Notes under the pieces: model-generated
Seen by the model: the letters and a program-made list of their open reading frames with translations, nothing else
Databases searched by the model: none
Told to the model about the DNA's origin: nothing
Assembly: GCA_016208645.1 (NCBI GenBank)
Contig: JACQXP010000264.1
Coordinates: 1-12,706, forward strand
Length of the DNA stretch: 12,706 bases
From: Candidatus Methylomirabilota bacterium
GTDB lineage: Bacteria; Methylomirabilota; Methylomirabilia; Methylomirabilales; 2-02-FULL-66-22
Direction of reading: 5' to 3'
Part shown: in pieces, positions 1-6,885 of the stretch
Layout: every line of letters begins with the position of its first letter
How positions within the stretch are numbered: position 1 is the first letter of the stretch
Translations under genes and position numbers: made by a program

Positions 1-66
1 TCGGCGGGAGAGGGCCAGGGGAGCAGCTTCACCGTCGTCCTGCCGTTCGGCAGGCCCGGCGACTAA
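1..66 (+). CDS. C-terminal end of a probable sensor histidine kinase (partial)
   Basis: The first 21 codons end at TAA (64-66) and encode GEGQGSSFTVVLPFGRPGD after two residues. The pattern G-x-G-S-x-F-x-V-x-L-P is the last part of the HATPase_c domain, the G2 box and closing strand of two-component sensor kinases, normally a few residues before the C-terminus. The rest of the gene lies left of the window, so sensor domain, membrane segments and cognate regulator cannot be seen. It converges on the leftward pseudouridine synthase gene with only 14 bp between the stop codons, and no obvious hairpin terminator lies in that gap. Another GHKL ATPase is possible but less likely with this exact ending. 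Confidence 0.7.
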   Translation, partial: SAGEGQGSSFTVVLPFGRPGD

Positions 67-80
67 TTTTCGATCAGAAA

Positions 81-1010
81 TCACAAATCCGTTGGCCCGG
101 CCAGCCGGAGAAAATCGTCGGGGACGGGCGCCGTGAACTCGAGCCAGGTCCCGGTGCGGGGGTGGTGGAACCCCAACCGCCACGCGTGGAGCATCTGGCG
201 CGGCGCCCGGGGACCGGGGACGGCTGACCGGGACCGTTCCCGCCGCCCGCCGTACACCTGATCGCCGACCACCGGATGGCCGATGTGGGAGAGATGCACC
301 CGGATCTGGTGGGTCCGCCCCGTCTCCAGGTCGAGGGCCAGCACGGTCATCCCCGGTAACCGCCGGATCACCCGGTAGGCGGTCCGCGCCTGCCGCCCGC
401 CGCGCTCCCGGACCCCCATCCGCTTCCGGTCGTGCTCCCGCCGGCCGATGGCCGCCTCGATCCGCCCCGCGTCCTGGCGGACCTCCCCGTGCACCACTGC
501 CAGGTACCGTTTCTCGACGTCCCGCGCCTTGAACTGGCGGCTGAGGGACTGATGCGCCGCCTCCGTCTTGGCGACCACCAGCACGCCGGAGGTGTCCCGA
601 TCCAGGCGGTGGACGATGCCGGGCCGCTCCGCCCCTCCGATGCCAGGCAGGGTCTTGCAGTGGGCGAGGAGGGCGTGCACCAGGGTCCCGCTGGTGCGCC
701 CGGCGCCAGGATGGACGACCATGCCGGCCGGCTTGTTCAGGACGATGAGGTCGTCATCTTCATGCAGGACGTCCAGGGGGATGGCTTCCGGAACCAGGTC
801 GAGGGGCGTGGCAGGAGGGATGCGGAGCCGAACGGTCTCCCCGGCATTCACCCGGTGGCGAGGTTTCTGGGGGCGTCCCCCCACCAGGACGTGTCCGTCG
901 GCGATGAGGCGCTGGATACGGGCCCGGGAGAGGCCGCTCGCCCCCGCCAGGAAGACGTCCAGCCGCTCTCCCGCCTGGGCGGGACTCACGCTGAATTCCC
1001 GGAGTTCCAT
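81..1010 (-). CDS. rluD: RluA/RluD-family 23S rRNA pseudouridine synthase
   Basis: Predicted 309-residue enzyme that converts uridine to pseudouridine in RNA, by family most likely the helix 69 positions of 23S rRNA, in the cytoplasm. An S4 RNA-binding domain covers about residues 15-65 (ERLDVFLAG...SRARIQRLI). The catalytic domain covers about 85-300, with the signature HRLDRDTSG at 134-142 (Asp137 expected catalytic) and the conserved ETGRTHQIRVHL at 229-240. Length is normal for RluD. I chose the ATG at 1010 because the S4 domain follows directly. A TTG at 1028 in frame lies in repeat DNA, and a GTG eight codons in is also possible; none has a good Shine-Dalgarno. It is the last gene of the leftward ileS-lspA cluster, an arrangement with lspA common in bacteria. 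RluA/RluC/RluD specificity cannot be settled from sequence alone, so the symbol is tentative. Confidence 0.9.
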   Translation of the reverse strand: MELREFSVSPAQAGERLDVFLAGASGLSRARIQRLIADGHVLVGGRPQKPRHRVNAGETVRLRIPPATPLDLVPEAIPLDVLHEDDDLIVLNKPAGMVVHPGAGRTSGTLVHALLAHCKTLPGIGGAERPGIVHRLDRDTSGVLVVAKTEAAHQSLSRQFKARDVEKRYLAVVHGEVRQDAGRIEAAIGRREHDRKRMGVRERGGRQARTAYRVIRRLPGMTVLALDLETGRTHQIRVHLSHIGHPVVGDQVYGGRRERSRSAVPGPRAPRQMLHAWRLGFHHPRTGTWLEFTAPVPDDFLRLAGPTDL

Positions 1011-1020
1011 CAGAAATTGC

Positions 1021-1183
1021 AACCGCAAATAAACGCAAATGAACGCAGATGGTTCTATCCAGAAGGGGGCGATAGGTAGAACCCAAAGCCGACCGCCAAC
1101 GCCTGGATGTGTGCTGGCTGTGGGTTTTTCCTTTTCTGATGAAGGGGATCGTTATTTGCGTTCATTGGCGTTCATTGGCGGTT
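1021..1183. repeat. Inverted pair of triple 10-bp repeats between lspA and the pseudouridine synthase gene
   Basis: The left block (1021-1050) is three 10-mers in a row: AACCGCAAAT, AAACGCAAAT, GAACGCAGAT. The right block (1154-1183) is the reverse complement of AACCGCCAAT, GAACGCCAAT, GAACGCAAAT. The blocks are about 30 bp each, separated by about 100 bp, and could pair as a long imperfect stem. The interior holds a small inverted repeat, GGTTCT (1051-1056) with AGAACC (1078-1083). The right block overlaps the last codons and stop of lspA. The left block abuts the start of the downstream gene. Similar AACGCAAATG-type intergenic repeats are known in several GC-rich lineages; their function is unknown. 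Confidence 0.8.
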
Positions 1184-1671
1184 TCGTCGGCAGGAGCCTT
1201 CCGGTTCTCGCGGCGCCAGTCCAGGACCATGTCCAGGAGCATCAGGCCCACGCCGATGGAGATGGCGGAGTCCGCCACGTTGAAGGCGGGCCAGTGATAC
1301 CGGGACACGTGGAAATCCAGGAAGTCCACGACCATCCCGTAGCGCAGGCGATCGATCAAGTTGCCGATGGCGCCCCCCAGGATCAGTCCCAGGGCGACGG
1401 AGGGCAATCGGTGCGTGTGCAGGAACCGCGTGTGGTAGAACACGATCAGGCTCGCCGCGACCACGGTGATGAGGATGAAGAAGGGGTTGCGGACCCGCTC
1501 GGAAAGCGTGGCCAGGAACCCGAAGGCGGCACCCGGGTTCAGGACGAAGACGATGTCAAAGTAGCCGGGGATGACCGGGATGCCCTGCCCCAGCCGGAGG
1601 GCCTGGACGATGACGAGCTTGGTGGCCTGGTCCAGCAGGATGACGGTCAGCGCGACATAGTAGAAGAGCAT
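1162..1671 (-). CDS. lspA: Lipoprotein signal peptidase (signal peptidase II)
   Basis: A 169-residue inner-membrane aspartyl protease that cleaves the signal peptide from diacylglyceryl-modified prolipoproteins. All family landmarks are present: LLDQATK (12-18) in the first membrane segment, NPGAAFGF (45-52), GNLIDRLRYGMVVDFLDF (103-120) and FNVADSAIS (130-138). Asp116 and Asp134 are the expected catalytic pair. Four hydrophobic segments fit the usual topology. Translation starts at ATG 1671, 27 bp after the ileS stop, with a GAGGAG about 14 nt upstream, so it is very likely cotranscribed with ileS. Oddity: the last codons (ANERQ-stop) lie inside the right-hand 10-mer repeat block, so the C-terminal tail seems to be built from repeat DNA. 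The tail follows the last membrane segment and is unlikely to affect catalysis. Confidence 0.97.
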   Translation of the reverse strand: MLFYYVALTVILLDQATKLVIVQALRLGQGIPVIPGYFDIVFVLNPGAAFGFLATLSERVRNPFFILITVVAASLIVFYHTRFLHTHRLPSVALGLILGGAIGNLIDRLRYGMVVDFLDFHVSRYHWPAFNVADSAISIGVGLMLLDMVLDWRRENRKAPADETANERQ

Positions 1672-1698
1672 GCGCGTGTCCGGGAGTCTCCTCGTCGC

Positions 1699-4470
1699 CT
1701 ACGTTTCTTGCAGAACGGACACGCAGCGGTCGCACAACCCCGGGTGCGCCGCCGCGGCGCCCACGCTCTCCCGGAAGTTCCAGCAGCGCTGGCATTTGGC
1801 GCCCGGGGCCCGGTCCACCCGGACCGCCAGGTCCTGGTCCGCCGGTCGGCCGTGGGCGCGCGCGACCGTCAGGCGGGAGACGATGCAGATCGTCTCCAGC
1901 GTCTCGCGGTGAGCCGCCAGGAACTCGAACGCCTCGCCCGCCGCCTGGACCTCCACCGCGGCCTCCTGGGCGCTGCCGATCCGCCGATCTTTCCGCGCGA
2001 CCTCCAGGGCCCGCAGGACCTCGTCCCGGAACGTCAACAGCCGCTCCCACTCCTCTGCCAGCCGTTCGTCCAGCAGGTCGGTCCGGACTTCGGGGAACTC
2101 GGCGAGATGGACGCTGGACGGTTTGTCCGGCATGGCGAGGTATCGCCAGATCTCGTCCGCGGTGAAGGACAGGACGGGCGCCATGAGCTTCACCAGGCCG
2201 ACCAGGATCTCGTACATCGCCGTCTGGGCCGACCGGCGGAGCCGGGACGTGCGTCCCGAGGTGTAGACGCGATCCTTCAGGACGTCCAGATAGAAGGCGC
2301 TGAGGTCCACGGCGCAGAAGTTGTGCAGGCTGTGATACAGGATGTGGAACTCGTGGTCCTGGTAGGCCGCCCGCATGCGCTCGGTGAGGAGCTGCAGGCG
2401 ATGCAGGATGAAGCGGTCGATGGGCAGGAGGGCCTGGACCGCCACCGCATCCCGGGCGGGATCGAAGTCGGAGAGGTTCCCCAGCAGGTATCGGCAGGTG
2501 TTCCGGATGCGCCGATACCCCTCGGCCAGCCGCGTGAGGATCTCCTCCGACAGGCGGATGTCATCGCGGTAATCCTCGGCCGCCACCCAGAGGCGCAGCA
2601 CCTCGGCGCCGTACTTCTCGATCACCTCTTGCGGGGCGATGACGTTCCCCAGGGACTTGGACATCTTGCGGCCCTCGCCGTCCACCACGAACCCGTGGGT
2701 GAGGACCGCCCGGTAGGGCGCGCCGCCCTGGACGCCCACGGCCGCCAGCAGGGAGGAGTGGAACCAGCCCCGGTGCTGGTCGCTCCCCTCCAGGTACATC
2801 TCGGCCGGCCAGCGCTGGTCCGGCCGCACCCGCAGCACGGCCGCCTGGCTGACGCCCGATTCGAACCAGACGTCCAGGATGTCGGTCTCCTTGGTGAACG
2901 CCTCGCCACCGCACTTCCCACAGCGGGTGCCGGGGGGCAGGAGGTCCTGGGGGGGATGGGCGAACCAGACATCCGCCCCCTGGCGGTCCATCAGCGACGC
3001 CACGTGCTCGATCAGCCGCTGCTCCGCCAGGATCGTCCCGCACCCGGCGCAGGAGAACACGGCGATGGGGGTGCCCCAGGCCCGCTGGCGCGAGATGCAC
3101 CAGTCCGGCCGGTTGGCGATCATGTTGGAGATCCGCTCCTCCCCCCAGGGCGGGATCCACTGCACCTGATGGATGGCCTCCAGGCTCCGCCGGCGCAGGC
3201 CGCCCGCCTCCATGGAGATGAACCACTGGTTCGTGGCCCGGAAGAGGATGGGGTTCTTGCATCGCCAGCAGTGCGGGTAGGAATGCTGGAAGTCCTCGGC
3301 GTGGAGCAGCCGGCCCTCCCTCCGCAGGTGTGCGATGATGGCGGCGTTGGCGTCCCAGACGCTCATCCCGGCGAAGTGGGCCACCTCGGGCACGAAGCGA
3401 CCCATGTCGTCCACCGGGTTGTAGATCGGAAGAGTGTGCTTGATCCCGGTGTCGTAGTCGTCGGCCCCGTGGCCGGGCGCCGTGTGGACGCACCCGGTCC
3501 CCTGGTCCATGGTCACGTAGTCGGCGGTGAAGAGGGGCGAGGGCTGGTCCAGCCACGGGTGACGGGCCACCAGACCCTCCAGTCGCGCGCCGGGCGCGCG
3601 AAACACCACCTCGGGATTGGCCAGGTTGCACTTCCGCGCGGTCTCGTCCATGAGCTTCCCGGCCGTGATGAAGTGCCGCCCGTTCGACCGGAAGACCACG
3701 TATTCCTCGGCGGGATGCACCACGATGGCCAGGTTCGCCGGCAGCGTCCACGGGGTGGTCATCCAGATCACCACCGAGAGCCGGGCCCCGGCCAGGGCGG
3801 GGTCCAGGGCCGCCGGGTCGGACGTCACGGGAAACGCCACGTAGATGGAGGGCGAGGTGTGGTCGGCGTACTCCACCTCCGCCTCGGCCAGCGCCGTGAG
3901 GCACGAGGCGCACCAGTGGACCGGCTTCAGCCCGCGGTACACGCCGCCCGTCGCAAAAAATTTCCCCAGCTCGCGGAGGATGTTGGCCTCGTAGCGGTAC
4001 TCCATGGTGAGGTAGGGATGGTCCCAATCCCCCAGCACGCCCAGGCGCCTGAACTCCTCCCGCTGGATGTCAATGAACTTCTGGGCGTAGGCCCGGCACA
4101 TGCGGCGCTTCTCGGGGACGGAGATCTCGGCCGCCTTCGGCCCCAGTTCCTTGTCCACCTGATGCTCGATGGGCAGGCCGTGGCAGTCCCAGCCCGGCAC
4201 GTAAACGGCATTGAAGCCCGACATGGACCGGGACTTGACCACCATGTCCTTGAGGATCTTGTTCAGGGCGTGGCCCATGTGGATGCGGCCGTTGGCATAC
4301 GGCGGGCCGTCGTGCAGGATCCACATCTCCCGGTCGGCCCGCGCCTCGCGGAGGCGCTGGTACAGGCCCTCGGCCTCCCACTGGCGGAGGATCTGCGGCT
4401 CCCGCTCCGGCAGGTTGGCTCGCATGGGGAAATCGGTCTTGGGAAGATTCAGCGTGGTCTTGTAATCCAT
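1699..4470 (-). CDS. ileS: Isoleucyl-tRNA synthetase
   Basis: Class I aminoacyl-tRNA synthetase charging tRNA-Ile; 923 residues, normal for bacterial IleS. The HIGH-type motif is HMGH at 64-67, within PPYANGRIHMGHALNKIL. The editing (CP1) domain occupies roughly 190-390. KMSKS is at 602-606, followed by the anticodon-binding helical region. A C-terminal zinc site has two cysteine pairs (CQRC...CDRC) near the end. These features match the bacterial, mupirocin-sensitive-type class (IleS1) rather than the eukaryote-like IleS2. I chose ATG 4470 (MDYKTTLNLPKTDFPMRANLP) because homologous sequence begins there and GAAGGG lies about 11 nt upstream. An in-frame GTG at 4587 would add 39 residues read through a terminator hairpin and is rejected. 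First gene of the ileS-lspA-rluD cluster; its leader contains a promoter-like site and an intrinsic terminator, described separately. Confidence 0.98.
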   Translation of the reverse strand: MDYKTTLNLPKTDFPMRANLPEREPQILRQWEAEGLYQRLREARADREMWILHDGPPYANGRIHMGHALNKILKDMVVKSRSMSGFNAVYVPGWDCHGLPIEHQVDKELGPKAAEISVPEKRRMCRAYAQKFIDIQREEFRRLGVLGDWDHPYLTMEYRYEANILRELGKFFATGGVYRGLKPVHWCASCLTALAEAEVEYADHTSPSIYVAFPVTSDPAALDPALAGARLSVVIWMTTPWTLPANLAIVVHPAEEYVVFRSNGRHFITAGKLMDETARKCNLANPEVVFRAPGARLEGLVARHPWLDQPSPLFTADYVTMDQGTGCVHTAPGHGADDYDTGIKHTLPIYNPVDDMGRFVPEVAHFAGMSVWDANAAIIAHLRREGRLLHAEDFQHSYPHCWRCKNPILFRATNQWFISMEAGGLRRRSLEAIHQVQWIPPWGEERISNMIANRPDWCISRQRAWGTPIAVFSCAGCGTILAEQRLIEHVASLMDRQGADVWFAHPPQDLLPPGTRCGKCGGEAFTKETDILDVWFESGVSQAAVLRVRPDQRWPAEMYLEGSDQHRGWFHSSLLAAVGVQGGAPYRAVLTHGFVVDGEGRKMSKSLGNVIAPQEVIEKYGAEVLRLWVAAEDYRDDIRLSEEILTRLAEGYRRIRNTCRYLLGNLSDFDPARDAVAVQALLPIDRFILHRLQLLTERMRAAYQDHEFHILYHSLHNFCAVDLSAFYLDVLKDRVYTSGRTSRLRRSAQTAMYEILVGLVKLMAPVLSFTADEIWRYLAMPDKPSSVHLAEFPEVRTDLLDERLAEEWERLLTFRDEVLRALEVARKDRRIGSAQEAAVEVQAAGEAFEFLAAHRETLETICIVSRLTVARAHGRPADQDLAVRVDRAPGAKCQRCWNFRESVGAAAAHPGLCDRCVSVLQET

Positions 4471-4503
4471 CTCGGGATCTGCCCTTCGCGGTAGGGGTTT
4501 GGG

Positions 4504-4528
4504 GTCGGTCCGCCAGAGGCGGACTGAC
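4504..4528 (-). other. Hairpin in the ileS 5' leader
   Basis: GTCCGCC (4508-4514) and GGCGGAC (4518-4524) are perfect inverted arms around a 3-nt loop. Three more pairs are possible outside one mismatch (4504-4506 with 4526-4528). It lies 35-60 nt upstream of the ileS start and has no following T-run on the leftward strand, so it is not a terminator. It could be a leader structure affecting mRNA stability or translation, or be incidental. Confidence 0.55.
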
Positions 4529-4545
4529 CACCTGTCCCCTGTCGT

Positions 4546-4572
4546 AAGAAAAAACGCCCCGGCCCGGGGCGC
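4546..4572 (-). terminator. Strong intrinsic terminator upstream of ileS
   Basis: On the leftward strand a GC-only stem, CGCCCC pairing with GGGGCG across a 5-nt loop (4555-4571; inner pairs possible), is followed at once by TTTTTTCTT (4554-4546). This is a textbook Rho-independent terminator. Its position admits two readings. It may end the EamA transporter transcript, which stops at 4738. Or, if the promoter at 4608-4636 is real, it lies about 30 nt into the ileS leader and could act as an attenuator. A GCGCTC at about 4600-4605 is complementary to the GAGCGC shoulder of the stem, so a competing fold is conceivable but unproven. Confidence 0.8.
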
Positions 4573-4607
4573 TCTGTAAATCCTCACGGGAGCGGTCTGG
4601 AGCGCAA

Positions 4608-4636
4608 AACGTACCAGGGATTCCGGCGGCTGTCAA
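4608..4636 (-). promoter_or_regulatory. Promoter-like site reading towards ileS
   Basis: On the leftward strand a perfect -35 hexamer TTGACA (4636-4631) is followed after 17 nt by TACGTT (4613-4608), which keeps T1, A2 and T6 of the -10 consensus. Transcription would start near 4601, giving a leader of about 130 nt before ileS. The -10 is weak, and the site lies upstream of the terminator at 4546-4572, so its role is uncertain. Confidence 0.45.
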
Positions 4637-4661
4637 CACAAGCACCGCAGGTGCGGGGGCT

Positions 4662-4720
4662 AGGGATCGGGGGTCAGGGATCGGTCCAAACCCCGGCCCC
4701 TGACCCCTGGCACCCGACCC
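4662..4720. repeat. GC-rich direct and inverted repeats between the EamA gene and ileS
   Basis: AGGGATCGG occurs twice (4662-4670, 4676-4684). GGGGTCAGGG (4670-4679) is a perfect inverted partner of CCCTGACCCC (4698-4707), with an 18-nt loop. Further GACCCC-like runs continue to about 4720. No coding capacity is evident. The rest of the 267-bp gap between the EamA stop and ileS holds the promoter-like site, terminator and hairpin listed separately. Runs of this kind are typical intergenic filler in some GC-rich genomes; function unknown. Confidence 0.65.
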
Positions 4721-4737
4721 CCGGGCCGAGAGGCGCG

Positions 4738-5619
4738 TCAAGTCGTCTGCACCACCACCACTCCCGCCAGGACCAGGGCGCCGCCCAGTATCTGGAGGGG
4801 GATCAGGGTCTCCCCCAGGAGGAAGTAGGCGACGGCGGCGGCCACCACGGGCTCCAGCATGCTGACGATGCTGGCCTGCGTCGGCGGGAGGAACCGCAGG
4901 CCGCTGATGAACAGGCCGAAGGGAACCACGGTGCCGACGGTGGCGACCGCCAGGAACGCTCCCCAGATCCCGAGGTCGAAGCCGTGGGTGAGAATCCGCC
5001 ACGGCGGCACCACGACCGACCACGCCAGGCCGGCCGAGAGATAGGCGTACGCGAGGAGCGTCCAGGGGTCCAGCGTCCGGAGGGCCACCCGGCTGGCCAG
5101 GATGTAAAACGCGAAGCCGACCGCCCCCCCGAGACCCGCCGCGACCCCCACCAGGTTCGGCCGAAATACATCAGGATCGTATGCCCGGACCACCAGGGCG
5201 CATCCCACGAGGGCCAGCGCCATGGCCAGGATGACCGGCCCGCGCAGCCGCTGGCGCTGAACCAGGACCGTGTACAGGGCGACCAGGATCGGTGCCTGGT
5301 ACTGGAGCAGGAGGGCCGTGGCCACACTGGTCAGGTGCAGGGACTGGAAGTAGAAAAAGTTGTTCAGGGCGAGCCCGATCACCCCCACCACGGCTGCGGC
5401 CCAGACGTCCCGCCGCCCGATTCGAAGCCGGGCAGGAGATATCAGGGCCAGGGCCGCGAACAGCGTGAGGGTCGCCAAATCCGCCCGGATCACCACCAGG
5501 ATCAAGGGGTCCACCCCGCGGTCGCGGAACAGGAGCTTGGCCACCGTGGCCATGACGCCCCAGCAGATGGCCGCGCTGACCACCATCACGTACCCGCGCC
5601 ACCGGGAATCCTCGATCAC
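4738..5619 (-). CDS. EamA/DMT-family membrane transporter (probable metabolite exporter)
   Basis: Predicted 293-residue inner-membrane protein with about ten hydrophobic segments arranged as two EamA repeats (roughly residues 9-140 and 150-293). The first repeat begins GYVMVVSAAICWGVMATVAK, and the second ends in a segment rich in G, A and V (LGGALVLAGVVVVQ). Conserved DMT features such as FGLFISGLRFLPPTQASIVSMLEPV near the end support the family call. Members export amino acids, nucleosides or other small metabolites, but the substrate cannot be assigned. I chose GTG 5619 because AGGAGGAG lies directly upstream (5630-5623), while the longer in-frame ATG at 5691 would run back through the divergent promoter. 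It is divergent from the class V aminotransferase gene, and its proximity to serine-pathway genes makes an amino-acid exporter role an open guess. Confidence 0.88.
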   Translation of the reverse strand: MIEDSRWRGYVMVVSAAICWGVMATVAKLLFRDRGVDPLILVVIRADLATLTLFAALALISPARLRIGRRDVWAAAVVGVIGLALNNFFYFQSLHLTSVATALLLQYQAPILVALYTVLVQRQRLRGPVILAMALALVGCALVVRAYDPDVFRPNLVGVAAGLGGAVGFAFYILASRVALRTLDPWTLLAYAYLSAGLAWSVVVPPWRILTHGFDLGIWGAFLAVATVGTVVPFGLFISGLRFLPPTQASIVSMLEPVVAAAVAYFLLGETLIPLQILGGALVLAGVVVVQTT

Positions 5620-5630
5620 TCGCTCCTCCT
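5620..5630 (-). promoter_or_regulatory. Ribosome binding site fixing the EamA gene start
   Basis: AGGAGGAG on the leftward strand (5630-5623), followed by CGA and then GTG at 5619, gives a strong Shine-Dalgarno with suitable spacing. It identifies GTG 5619 as the start in preference to the upstream ATG at 5691, which has no such site. Confidence 0.8.
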
Positions 5631-5638
5631 CAAAAGCC

Positions 5639-5668
5639 TTGACACGTCTCGCGACGCTTGGGTATAGT
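5639..5668 (+). promoter_or_regulatory. Sigma70-type promoter of the aminotransferase-serA operon
   Basis: TTGACA (5639-5644, perfect -35), an 18-nt spacer, then TATAGT (5663-5668, five of six -10 matches). Expected start is near 5675, giving a 5' leader of about 34 nt before ATG 5709. The spacer contains a small inverted repeat CGTC-TCGC-GACG (5645-5656). This is the clearest promoter in the window. The region is divergent with the EamA gene, whose own promoter must overlap it but is not clear. Confidence 0.8.
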
Positions 5669-5708
5669 CCGCACGGATATCGCACACTCAAGAGGGGGAT
5701 TCGATGTC

Positions 5709-6836
5709 ATGAAGCGCTATCTGCTCGCGCCCGGCCCCACCCCGATCCCGCCCGAGATCGTGCAGGCCATGTCCCGGCCCATCATCCACCACCGGGCACC
5801 GGAGTACGAGGCCCTCTTCGCCGAGGTGCGCCGCGACCTGCGGCAGTTGTTCCAGTGCCAGAACGAGGTCCTGATGTTCGCCGCGTCGGGAACCGGGGCC
5901 ATGGAAGGGGCCGTGGTCAATGCCCTCTCGCCCGGCGACCCGGTCGTGGTGGTCCGGGGGGGGAAGTTCGGGGAGCGCTGGGCCGAGATCTGTGAGGCCT
6001 ACGGCGTCCGCGTCCTGCCCGTGGACGTCCCCTACGGGAAGAGCGTGGATCCGGCCGTTGTCGCGGCGGCCCTCCGGAGCGAGCCGGGCGTCAAGGCCGT
6101 CTTCGCCACCCATAGCGAGACCTCCACCGGCGCGGTGCATGACATCCAGGCCCTCGCCGCCATCGTCCGGGAGACGCCCGCCCTCCTGGTGGTGGACGCC
6201 ATCACCAGCCTAGGCGTGATGGACCTGCCCATGGACGCCTGGGGCGTGGACATCCTGGTCGCCGGGTCGCAGAAGGCCCTGATGCTGCCGCCCGGGCTGG
6301 CCTTCGCGGCCCTCTCGGACAGGGCCTGGGCGGCCGTGCCCGGCGCCCGCCTGCCCAAGTACTACTTCAATTTCGCCGCGGAGCGGAAGGCCATCGAGAA
6401 GAACCAGAGCGCCTACACGCCCGCCGTTTCCCTGGTCGTGGGCCTGCAAGAGTCCCTGCGCCTCATCCTGGCCGAGGGCCTCCCCAACGTCTTCGCCCGG
6501 CACGACCGCCTGGCGCGGGCCACGCGCGCCGGCGTCCAGGCCCTGGGGCTCACGCTGTTCGCGGAACACCCCGGCGCGGCCTGCACGGCGGTCAAGGCGC
6601 CGGCCGGCATTGAGGGCGGGGCCATCGTCAAGGGCTTCCGGAAGCGGGGGATCACCATCGCCGGCGGGCAGGGGAGCATGAAGGGGAAGATCTTCCGCAT
6701 CGCCCACATGGGGTACGTGGACGGCTTCGACGTCCTGACCGCCCTGGGAGCCCTGGAGCTCACCCTGGCCGACCTGGGGTTCCCGGTGAAGCTCGGCGAG
6801 GGCGTCCGCGCCGCCCAGCAGATCCTTCAGAAATAG
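5709..6836 (+). CDS. Class V aminotransferase (alanine/serine-glyoxylate type; possible phosphoserine transaminase)
   Basis: Predicted 375-residue PLP-dependent enzyme of the AGXT/serine-pyruvate aminotransferase group. It opens with LLAPGPTPIPPEI, typical of the family. Other motifs are SGTGAMEGAV (60-69), THSETSTG (134-141), VVDAITSLG (161-169, PLP-contacting Asp163), SQKALMLPPGLA (187-198, Schiff-base Lys189) and FRIAHMG (329-335, substrate-carboxylate Arg330). Start ATG 5709 is preceded by GAGGGGGA nine nt upstream. An out-of-frame ATG at 5704 overlaps it. First gene of the operon, 49 bp ahead of serA. The class V enzyme plus serA pairing recurs in diverse bacteria and archaea, where it is thought to make phosphoserine or serine in place of canonical SerC. 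From sequence alone, alanine-glyoxylate, serine-glyoxylate and phosphoserine specificities cannot be separated. Confidence 0.9.
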   Translation: MKRYLLAPGPTPIPPEIVQAMSRPIIHHRAPEYEALFAEVRRDLRQLFQCQNEVLMFAASGTGAMEGAVVNALSPGDPVVVVRGGKFGERWAEICEAYGVRVLPVDVPYGKSVDPAVVAAALRSEPGVKAVFATHSETSTGAVHDIQALAAIVRETPALLVVDAITSLGVMDLPMDAWGVDILVAGSQKALMLPPGLAFAALSDRAWAAVPGARLPKYYFNFAAERKAIEKNQSAYTPAVSLVVGLQESLRLILAEGLPNVFARHDRLARATRAGVQALGLTLFAEHPGAACTAVKAPAGIEGGAIVKGFRKRGITIAGGQGSMKGKIFRIAHMGYVDGFDVLTALGALELTLADLGFPVKLGEGVRAAQQILQK

Positions 6837-6846
6837 ACGGCAGCGG

Positions 6847-6867
6847 CGGGCAGGCGCGAGCTGCCCG
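6847..6867 (+). other. Intercistronic hairpin between the aminotransferase gene and serA
   Basis: CGGGCAG (6847-6853) and CTGCCCG (6861-6867) form a perfect 7-bp stem with a 7-nt loop. No T-run follows, so it is unlikely to terminate. It ends 6 nt before the GGGGGGA ribosome binding site of serA and could influence mRNA processing or relative expression of the two genes. Confidence 0.5.
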
Positions 6868-6885
6868 ACCGACGGGGGGAACCGC

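Noticed and set aside
1083..1140. Possible + strand terminator (ACCCA...TGGGTTTTTCC) in the lspA-rluD gap
   Set aside because: The stem is only about five pairs plus an internal loop, and nothing upstream is transcribed rightwards into it.
1039..4494. A very long open frame (about 1150 codons) on the + strand, antisense to lspA and ileS
   Set aside because: It mirrors ileS/lspA codons; the translation is low-complexity, rich in R, G, H, V, D and Q, with no recognisable domain. High GC at third positions keeps antisense frames open.
4471..4587. 39-codon in-frame extension of ileS from GTG 4587, or a leader peptide
   Set aside because: It would translate through the terminator hairpin, has no Shine-Dalgarno, contains only one Ile codon, and IleS homology begins at 4470.
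4546..4636. T-box riboswitch upstream of ileS, suggested by TGGTAC on the leftward strand near 4611-4616
   Set aside because: The rest of the T-box consensus (AGGGTGG before, CCGCG after) is absent and the leader is too short for a specifier stem.
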